Below are positions 5,510-11,206 of a stretch of 11,206 bases of DNA, one piece after another. The DNA is from Rhodoferax sp. (lineage in GTDB: Bacteria > Pseudomonadota > Gammaproteobacteria > Burkholderiales > Burkholderiaceae_C). Position 1 is the first letter of the stretch; every line of letters starts with the position of its first letter. The position numbers and the translations under genes are program-made. The DNA is taken from the NCBI GenBank assembly GCA_020048795.1, contig JAIFMA010000110.1, positions 1 through 11,206 on the forward strand. The letters are read 5' to 3'. The notes beneath the pieces were generated by a model, which saw only the letters and a list, made by a program, of their open reading frames with translations, did not search any database and was not told the origin of the DNA.

Positions 5510-6999
5510 GTCTGAATGCGCTCACCAACTCGACCAACCGATCCGCATGCTCGCGCTGACTGGCCGATGCTGCCGCAGATTGTTCTACCAAGGCGGCATT
5601 CTGCTGCGTCATTTGGTCGAGTTGCACCACCGAGGCGTTGACGTGGTGAATGCCGGCACTTTGCTCGGCGCTGGCCAAGGTGATTTCGCCGATGAGTTGC
5701 GCGACCTGTTGGGCAGAGCCCACAATGTCCGCCATCGTGTTGCCGGCATGGCTGGCCTGGCTGGAGCCAGTCTGAACACGCTCAACACTGGCACCAATCA
5801 GGGTTTTGATTTCGCGTGCAGCCTGGGCTGATCGCCCGGCCAGGCTGCGCACTTCGGTCGCTACCACGGCCATTGAGCGCCAGGATATTGGTCTGAAACG
5901 CAATCCCGTCAATCACCCCGATGATGTCGGCGATGCGGCGCGAGCTGGCGTTGATGCCGTCCATGGTGTCCACCACCATCGACACCACCGATCCGCCTTG
6001 AGCCGCGACATCGGCGGACGAACTGGCCAGTTGGTTGGCGCGGCTGGCGGCTTCGGCGGTTTGTGACACCGTGCAGGTCAACTGCTCCATCGCCGAGGCC
6101 GCCGCTTGCAGGTTGGAGGCCGCCTGTTCGGTGCGCTGGCTCAAGTCCTGATTGCCGGCAGAAATCTCGGCACTGGTGATTTGCAGCGATTCGGCAGACT
6201 GGCTGACCTGGTGCATGGTCTGGCTGAGTTGTGCGCTCATCTTGCCCAGCGAGCGCAACAGATCACCCAGCTCGTCATCGCGCTCGCTGTCAACCTGCAA
6301 GCTCAGGTTGCCTTGTGCGACTTGACCCGCCACCGCTCTGGCGTGTTGCAGCGCCCGCACCACATGGCGCTGCATGCGCCAGCTAAACCAGACCGCGGCA
6401 AGCACCGTGGCGAGGCCAAGCAGCGCCAGCACCAGCTCGATGGTTTTGGTGCGCTGCTGTGCAAGCGCCACTGTGGCTTCAGACAATTCATCCACATGTT
6501 GAATCAAGCTGCGGGTCGCACTTGCCAGGGCGGCAAAAGTGACATCGGCATCGCGCATCACCGCAAAACCGGCACCTGCCCCGGTTTCAGCCGATGAGCG
6601 GCCAACGGCCTGGTCAATTTGTCCGGCGTATTGGTCGGCCAACCGGGCCAGGTCGGTGACGGCTTGCAATGACTCGGCATCCCGAGCGGCAATGCTGGCG
6701 GCGCCTTGAACCACGCGCTTGAAGCCGACCAACTGTTGCGCCATATCGGCGCGCAACTGCTGGATCTGCGTGGCATCCATCGCACCAATCAGACCCAGAT
6801 TGCGATAAACACCGGTGTGAATTTGGGCGATTTGCTCCTGGGCATTGCTCAAGGTGCGGTAGTCGTCGCTTTGCGACAGGATGGTCTGTTCGACTTTGCT
6901 GGTTTGCTGGTTGACCAGACCCAAAGTCAATTGCCCGACCGAAAACACCACCAACGCGGTCAGCAGCGGTGCCGCAAGAAGTTTGATTCCAAGTTTCAC
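5466..6999 (-). pseudogene. Methyl-accepting chemotaxis protein, broken by an internal deletion and a replaced 3' end
   Basis: Read from GTG 6999 (AAGGA five bases upstream), the product shows TM1 (about residues 8-27), a periplasmic four-helix-type sensor region, TM2 (about 187-206), HAMP (about 207-260) and the methylation/signalling helices, with SRRIADIIGVIDGIAFQTNILALN at the hairpin. Only the beginning of that tip block is present: after NILALN one base is followed directly by the codons for AVVATEVRSLAGR in another frame. In intact receptors about 15 codons (AVEAARAGEQGRGF and one more) lie between, so about 44 bp are missing near 5870-5871 and the frame shifts; the first frame then stops at 5782. 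The second frame continues through ADIVGSAQQVAQLIGEI and ASVVQLDQMTQQNAALVEQ to VSAFRL at 5510, after which antisense aminotransferase repeat supplies a foreign tail (MQFFQTKQPNAEA). The kinase-contacting tip is destroyed, so the receptor cannot signal normally. Confidence 0.88.
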
Positions 7000-7123
7000 A
7001 GTGTTCCTTTGAGCAGGCCGAACACCGTTTGACCGGCATGGCGCTTGATTTGGCTGCAATGGCTGACTTCTTACAGCCAGGTGGAGTCACTAGAATTCAA
7101 TCACCTTAACCACGGACAGCATC

Positions 7124-7693
7124 ATGGCCAGCTTTGAACAGCAAATTGTTGACCTGCACGATTACTTGTTCAAGTTCGCCCGTTTGCAACTGCGCAACGA
7201 GGCCTGGGCCGAAGATGCCGTATCAGAAACCGTGCTGGCCGCACTGTCCAAGCCGCAAGCGTTTGAGCAGCGCTCGCAACTCAAGAGCTGGCTGGTCGGC
7301 ATTCTCAAGCACAAAATCATCGACCTGTTGCGCCAGCATGGTCGCGAGGTCAACGTCAGCAGCATTCAGACTGAAGATGATGCCGACCCGCTCGAATTGA
7401 TGGGTTACCAGTCCGATGGCCACTTCATTGAGCCGCCGGCCGATTGGGGCAACCCTGAGCAGGATCTGCGCAATCGCCAGTTCATGCTCATCATGGATGC
7501 CTGCGCCAACAAGTTGCCCGCCGTGCAGGGCCGCTTGTTTTTGATGCGTGAATGGCTGGAATTGTCGGTGGAAGAAATTTGTAAGGACCTGGACCTGACC
7601 CCGACCAACCTGTATGTTCAATTGCACCGGGCCCGGTTGCGACTGCGGGCCTGTTTGGAACTCAACTGGTTTGCCAAGCCCAATGTTTCATGA
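7124..7693 (+). CDS. ECF-type sigma-70 family RNA polymerase sigma factor
   Basis: A 189-residue two-domain sigma factor. Region 2 is at about residues 8-80 (HDYLFKFARLQLRNEAWAEDAVSE, the DDxxQE-like part, then SWLVGILKHKIIDLLR, the -10 recognition helix). A linker contains GHFIEPPADWGNPE, and region 4 at about 125-180 includes LFLMREWLELSVEEICKDL and the recognition helix LTPTNLYVQLHRARLRLRACLE. The linker with its 'PP.W..PE' motif and the RLRACLE.NWF ending are typical of an ECF group whose genes are followed by a small zinc-finger anti-sigma gene; here that gene is a remnant. The start has no strong ribosome binding site (CACGGACAGCATC before ATG). It is divergent from the chemoreceptor, with 124 bases between. 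No consensus ECF promoter could be assigned. The gene itself appears intact. Confidence 0.9.
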   Translation: MASFEQQIVDLHDYLFKFARLQLRNEAWAEDAVSETVLAALSKPQAFEQRSQLKSWLVGILKHKIIDLLRQHGREVNVSSIQTEDDADPLELMGYQSDGHFIEPPADWGNPEQDLRNRQFMLIMDACANKLPAVQGRLFLMREWLELSVEEICKDLDLTPTNLYVQLHRARLRLRACLELNWFAKPNVS

Positions 7694-7792
7694 TGCCCCT
7701 TAGCCGCACTTGCAAAGAAGTTACTGCGCTGGCCATTGCGCCACGCCCTGCGGCAGTGGCGCAACTATCAAGACAATGACGCTGATGAATAG
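7690..7792 (+). pseudogene. Remnant of a small zinc-finger anti-sigma factor gene
   Basis: ATG 7690 overlaps the sigma TGA (ATGA), as for co-translated sigma/anti-sigma pairs. The first 16 codons read MMPLSRTCKEVTALAI, the usual start of these short zinc-finger proteins, with the first cysteine of the metal site. The following bases, one frame over, read RHALRQWRNYQDNDADE and end at TAG 7790-7792, the usual C-terminus. The centre, with the histidine and CxxC part of the zinc site, is missing. At 103 bp the remnant is less than half the length I expect (about 70-80 codons) and is not a multiple of three; the original frame stops at TGA around 7777-7779. No functional zinc finger can form. The family call rests on recognition of both ends and on position. 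Confidence 0.65.
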
Positions 7793-7808
7793 TCAACATT
7801 CACTTCTG

Positions 7809-10049
7809 TCAAAAATGGGCACCGCCAATGTGATCCAGCCAAGCCTGCAGCTTGTCGCCAAACAACGGTCTGCTGCCGAAATAGCCCTGCATCACATCGC
7901 AACCGAGGCCTTTCAAGGTGTCGCGCTCGGCTTCGGTTTCAATGCCTTCAGCGGTGACCATCAGCCCCATGCCGTGACCCATCTCGATCATGGTTCTGGT
8001 CAATTGCAGACTGCCAGGTTTGCTGTCTATGTCGGTAACAAAGCTGCGGTCAATCTTGAGTTCGCTGACCGGCAACTGCTGCAAATAGGCCAATGATGAG
8101 TAGCCGGTGCCAAAGTCGTCAATCGAGAGTTCGACACCGGCATCACGCAGGCAATGCAACAGGGCGATGCTGGTGTGGGCGTCTTGCATCAGGCCGCTCT
8201 CCACAATCTCCAGCCGCAGTTTTTGCGCTGCGATGCCGTAGTGCGCCATGCGCTCACGCACCCGCTGGCAAAAGGTGCTGTCCTGCAAATCACGCGTGCT
8301 GACATTGACGCTGATGCTCAACTTCGGGTGGCTGTGCTGCCAGCGTTGCAAGGTCTGCATGGCTTGCGCCAGCATCCAGTCGGTGACCAGGGTAATGGCA
8401 CCGGTCTGCTCGGCAAACGGCACAAACTCCGCTGGCGAGACAAAACCGTGCGTCGGGTGCTGCCAGCGCACCAGCGCCTCGGCCCCCACTGCGGCACCGG
8501 TTTGCAGCGAAAACTTGGGTTGCAGCCACATTTGCAATTGCGACTGCGCCACCGCCGCGCGCAAATCCGACAGCAGACCCAAGTGCGACAAACGCGCTGC
8601 TTCTTGCGCCGCGCTGTACCAGGCAAAAGCTTGCGTCGCCTTCTTGGCGGCACTCAGGGCGACCTCGGCATTGCGCAGCAGGGTAATCACCGGCAGGACT
8701 GCATCGGCACTCGAATCAGCCAGGCCAAACGCCAGACTCAAGTCCACGCTGTAGCCGCTGCACTGGGCTGGCTGCACCATGGCATCGGCCAGACAGTGTT
8801 GCAAACACTCGATGGCAGCCCGCTCGTTGACCTCTGAAACAATAGCAAACATGCCGCCACTGACGTGGGCCAGCAGGGTTTTTCCCTCATAAAACTCGGC
8901 CAGACCCGCGATCCGGGCCGAATCCACCGGCTGTAGTACCGCCTGGGCCCGCCGGGCCAGCTCTTTGATCAGCGTGTCGCCCGTGGCAAAGCCCAGCGTC
9001 TCGTTGATGGTTTTCAGCCGCGCCAAATCAAACAGCAGCAGACTGCGGCAATGGCAGCCGGCCAGTTCTTGCGGGCAGTTGCCTTGCCCGCCCCCCTGTG
9101 CTGGGTAAGCCAGACTGGATGGCCACTGGGTTGCCGTGCCGGTCTGCAGCAAAAAGGTGCGGTTGGGCAGGTCGGTCAGCGGATCGCGAAACGCCAGCCG
9201 TTCGATTTCGTGCTCGCGCGCGGCAATGGCACCGGTCATGACGGTCAGGGCCTGACCCACCTGATCGACCTCTTCGGTGCCGGTGGCCAGTACCGGGTGC
9301 TGGTAGTCACCGCCGGCTATGCGCTGGGCGGCGGCTTTGAGTTGCTTGAGCGGCGACACCACGCTGCGCGTGGTGCCCAGCGCCAGCGCCACACCCAGGC
9401 CCACCGCCAGCAGCGACAGCGCCGCCACCCAAAGCGCCAGTTGTTCAAACCGGGCCTGGGCCTGCGCCATTTGTTGCTCGATGCGTTCGCGCTCGCGGTT
9501 GATCAGCATGTTGGATTCGATCAGCACCTGTTGCAGCGCCGGCATCACCTGCTCGCGGTAAATCGTCAGGGCCGCTTGTGGTTCGTTGCCTTCGATTTCG
9601 TCCACCGTGGCCATAAAGGCTTCGGCATAGGCGGCGCGGGCTTCACCCAGGCGGCGCAGGGTCTGGACTTGCGTCAGCTCATCGAGGTTGTTGGTCAGTG
9701 ATTCAATGATGCCGTCGATGCGTCGGTTGCGCTCGTCCACATCGGCATAGACCGGCACGCGCTGGTTGCGCGGTGCGTTCATCAGGTGCAGCAAGGCATT
9801 GCCGACCCCTTCGGTGGTAAGCGACAGCGACTGCACCCGCAGCAGGCGCTGCATGTCCTGGGTGGCAAAGCGCTCGGTCAGCTCGGTCATGGCGCGAATC
9901 TGCAAGCTGGCCAGCGCCAGCGCCAGCAGCATCAGCCCGACCAGCGTGCCAAAACCCAGTCCCAACCGCCATGACAAACGATACATCCAGCGTCGGGATG
10001 GCGTTTTGACGGTGGGTGATGCGTTGGGTGTCGGTGGCGAGGTCGTCAT
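7809..10049 (-). CDS. Membrane-bound EAL-domain cyclic-di-GMP phosphodiesterase with degenerate GGDEF
   Basis: A 746-residue protein: TM1 (about 29-50), a periplasmic helical sensor region (51-204), TM2 (205-226), HAMP (about 227-280), GGDEF-like domain (about 286-480) and EAL domain (about 490-740). The EAL active site looks complete: Glu524-Ala-Leu, Asn582, Glu614, Asp644-Asp645 in DDFGTGYSSL, Lys665, Glu701 in TAEGIE and Gln721. The GGDEF motif has become SGGMF (397-401), so cyclase activity is not expected, though GTP or ligand binding could remain. The GGDEF domain also carries an unusual insert (about 308-334) with CPQELAGCHC. The protein should hydrolyse c-di-GMP in response to a periplasmic or membrane signal and influence motility or biofilm. 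ATG 10049 has no obvious Shine-Dalgarno sequence. It lies 41 bases after DoxX on the same strand, so cotranscription is possible, and converges on the sigma/anti-sigma remnant with 16 bases between. Confidence 0.9.
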   Translation of the reverse strand: MTTSPPTPNASPTVKTPSRRWMYRLSWRLGLGFGTLVGLMLLALALASLQIRAMTELTERFATQDMQRLLRVQSLSLTTEGVGNALLHLMNAPRNQRVPVYADVDERNRRIDGIIESLTNNLDELTQVQTLRRLGEARAAYAEAFMATVDEIEGNEPQAALTIYREQVMPALQQVLIESNMLINRERERIEQQMAQAQARFEQLALWVAALSLLAVGLGVALALGTTRSVVSPLKQLKAAAQRIAGGDYQHPVLATGTEEVDQVGQALTVMTGAIAAREHEIERLAFRDPLTDLPNRTFLLQTGTATQWPSSLAYPAQGGGQGNCPQELAGCHCRSLLLFDLARLKTINETLGFATGDTLIKELARRAQAVLQPVDSARIAGLAEFYEGKTLLAHVSGGMFAIVSEVNERAAIECLQHCLADAMVQPAQCSGYSVDLSLAFGLADSSADAVLPVITLLRNAEVALSAAKKATQAFAWYSAAQEAARLSHLGLLSDLRAAVAQSQLQMWLQPKFSLQTGAAVGAEALVRWQHPTHGFVSPAEFVPFAEQTGAITLVTDWMLAQAMQTLQRWQHSHPKLSISVNVSTRDLQDSTFCQRVRERMAHYGIAAQKLRLEIVESGLMQDAHTSIALLHCLRDAGVELSIDDFGTGYSSLAYLQQLPVSELKIDRSFVTDIDSKPGSLQLTRTMIEMGHGMGLMVTAEGIETEAERDTLKGLGCDVMQGYFGSRPLFGDKLQAWLDHIGGAHF

Positions 10050-10090
10050 GCGTGACAGACTAGCATGTTTTTACAGCGGCCAGCGCTTGC

Positions 10091-10591
10091 TCAGCGGGTG
10101 CCGGCCCATGCAAGCCAGCGCCGCAGCAGCCAGGTGTCAAGCGCCCAGCGGCCACTGCCAAAGACAGTCAGCCCGGCCAGCAAGACACCCCAGGTGACGT
10201 GCTGCTGCAAGGCAGCCGGCGCAATCTCGGCCAGCGACAGCACCGCCACCACGTTCATCACCGACAGGCCCAGCGCGCCAAAGCGCCCGCCCAGGCCCAG
10301 CAGCAGCAGCACCGGCAACACCAGTTCGCCGCCAGTGCCCAGCACGGCGGCGATGTCGGGCGGCAGCAGCGGCACCTTGTACTCGTCCTGAAACAGCGCC
10401 AACGTGGTGTCCCAGTCGCGCAGCTTGGTCAGGCCGGATTTGAAAAACGCCTCGGCCACATAACCCCGCGCCAGCAGGGCCGCGGCGGGTTGCAGCGCAT
10501 CGAGTGCCGCGTTGAGGCCATGAAACAGGCCGAGTACCCGGCTGAGTAAATCCGCCGGACGCGCTGGTGATGCATTGGAAACAGTTTGCAT
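10091..10591 (-). CDS. DoxX-family membrane protein (GigT/bufferin-operon type)
   Basis: A 166-residue protein with four hydrophobic segments: around AAALLARGYVAEAFFKSGL, then ELVLPVLLLLGLG, GALGLSVMNVVAVLSLAEI and HVTWGVLLAGLTVFGSG. The segment 'FFKSGLTKLRDWDTTLALFQDEYKVPLLPP', quoted here only by its ends FFKSGL and KVPLLPP, is the DoxX signature with the charged turn after the first helices. ATG 10591 is chosen because GAGG (10601-10604) lies nine bases upstream; the two nearer ATGs (10600, 10597) touch the ribosome binding site, and TTG 10606 is less likely. It follows the DUF2063 gene, the order found in gig/bufferin operons, where DoxX is presumed to act at the membrane in metal stress; its biochemical role there is unsettled. 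Confidence 0.88.
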   Translation of the reverse strand: MQTVSNASPARPADLLSRVLGLFHGLNAALDALQPAAALLARGYVAEAFFKSGLTKLRDWDTTLALFQDEYKVPLLPPDIAAVLGTGGELVLPVLLLLGLGGRFGALGLSVMNVVAVLSLAEIAPAALQQHVTWGVLLAGLTVFGSGRWALDTWLLRRWLAWAGTR

Positions 10592-10616
10592 GGTCATCAT
10601 CCTCAAAAATTAAAAC

Positions 10617-10676
10617 ACTTTTTTGCTGCAAAATAAATAGCTATTAGCGCTTGCCATAAAAGGGCTAGAGGTCTGT
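10617..10676. repeat. Comamonadaceae-type interspersed AT-rich repeat
   Basis: The stretch containing TGCTGCAAAATAAATAGCT, TTAGCGCTTG and GGGCTAGAGG resembles the short intergenic repeat, often reading 'atagctgctagcgctt...gggctagagg', that I recognise from many Comamonadaceae genomes. It contains a 10-bp palindrome AATAGCTATT (10636-10645). It sits in the 99-base gap between the DUF2063 and DoxX genes, markedly AT-richer than the surroundings. Recognition is from memory, not a search. Confidence 0.55.
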
Positions 10677-10690
10677 TTGTCATATAACTT

Positions 10691-11206
10691 TCAGTCGGGC
10701 AAAGCGAGCCACACAGCCAGCAGCAAACCGGTTTGAACCGCCATCGGCAGCCAGGTGCCGATGTCCAGCGTGGGGGCTTGGTCGAGTGCCGCGCCCAGGG
10801 TCTGGCCGCGCAGCAGGGCCGCGACAAACGCCGCTTCACCGGCTTGCGCTTGCCGCAGCAGGGGCCGCAAGCCACTGCGCCAGACCAGGGCATCCTCGCC
10901 GACTCGGTCGCGAATTAACTGGCCGACTTGCGCCAACTCGGGGTATTGCAGCAGATGCGCGTTGATGATGCTGACCACCGGCCAGCCGCTGCACAGGGTG
11001 GCGCAGCCGGGCGACAGCGCCAGATAAATGTTTGTCGGCTCGTGCTCGGCCAGCAGGGCAAAGCTGGCCGCATCGGCCAAGCCATCGGCGGCGCTGGCAG
11101 CCTTGTGCAGCGCCCATTCCAGCCTTGCCACATCGGCCAGATAGGGCTCATCAGCGAGTTGATCGCTGGCGCGAACAAATTCGGCCAGCGCACCACCCCA
11201 TTGCGC
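10691..11206 (-). CDS. DUF2063 / HvfC-BufC-GigB-like protein, C-terminal part (5' end beyond window)
   Basis: The frame is open from the window edge to TGA 10691-10693, giving 171 residues. The block EPYLADVARLEWALHKA followed by a helical region is the end of the DUF2063 putative DNA-binding-like N-terminal domain. LALSPGCATLCSGWPVVSIINAH and the final ALLRGQTLGAALDQA segment belong to its C-terminal half. DUF2063 proteins (HvfC, BufC, GigB) are partners of DUF692 multinuclear non-haem iron enzymes that modify cysteines of a secreted DUF2282 precursor peptide, giving copper- or gold-responsive RiPPs. The downstream DoxX gene supports this type of operon; the precursor and DUF692 genes should lie to the right of the window. 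A valine codon in LADVARLEW could be misread as a GTG start, but homologous sequence continues upstream. Confidence 0.82.
   Translation of the reverse strand, partial: AQWGGALAEFVRASDQLADEPYLADVARLEWALHKAASAADGLADAASFALLAEHEPTNIYLALSPGCATLCSGWPVVSIINAHLLQYPELAQVGQLIRDRVGEDALVWRSGLRPLLRQAQAGEAAFVAALLRGQTLGAALDQAPTLDIGTWLPMAVQTGLLLAVWLALPD

Noticed and set aside
5433..5831. Open frame on the + strand starting in repeat copy B
   Set aside because: It runs antisense through the chemoreceptor remnant and shows no family resemblance.
7021..7123. An ECF-type autoregulatory promoter before the sigma gene
   Set aside because: No GGAAC-like -35 element with a matching -10 could be placed; GGCTG...CAGCC (7053-7079) is only a short imperfect hairpin.
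9051..9701. 216-codon open frame antisense to the EAL gene
   Set aside because: Shadow frame with no recognisable domain; the - strand encodes a complete HAMP-GGDEF-EAL protein.

Overview
The window looks like a chromosomal segment of a high-GC betaproteobacterium, most likely Comamonadaceae (Rhodoferax/Polaromonas type). The reasons are the acetate-permease pair, the GCVA-like LysR tail, the style of the ECF sigma factor, and an interspersed AT-rich repeat that I associate with that family. This assignment is inference from recognition; no search was run.

Left part (1-3956, + strand): the C-terminal end of a LysR regulator; a DUF485 membrane protein overlapping a cation/acetate symporter (ActP), closed by a clear rho-independent terminator; then a class V PLP-dependent aminotransferase. 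The 349-base gap before the aminotransferase holds the terminator and a perfect 11-bp inverted repeat.

Middle (3957-5509): the most unusual part. A lower-GC block carries an isochorismatase-family hydrolase, a VapC/PIN toxin-like protein and a small partner protein. It has the architecture of an integron gene cassette: a canonical core site GTTAGAC lies 17 bases before the first start codon, and a 58-bp attC site closes the block and encodes the tail of the last protein. No integrase is visible. A 92-bp internal piece of the aminotransferase gene is repeated directly just beyond the block (3807-3898 and 5418-5509). The second copy is welded onto the 3' end of a chemoreceptor gene. Its only two differences from the first copy create another integron-type core motif, GTTAGGC.

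Right-middle (5466-7792): a zone of gene decay. A methyl-accepting chemotaxis protein (- strand) has lost about 44 bp from its signalling tip and its natural C-terminus. An intact ECF sigma factor (+ strand) is followed by a zinc-finger anti-sigma gene of which only the two ends remain, out of frame.

Right part (7809-11206, - strand): an EAL phosphodiesterase with a degenerate GGDEF domain, a DoxX membrane protein, and the C-terminal part of a DUF2063 (HvfC/BufC/GigB-like) protein. DUF2063 followed by DoxX is the downstream half of the bufferin/gig metal-stress RiPP operons. The peptide precursor (DUF2282) and DUF692 enzyme would be expected just beyond the right edge. Such operons are often under ECF sigma control, so the nearby sigma factor with a destroyed anti-sigma may belong to the same circuit (inference).
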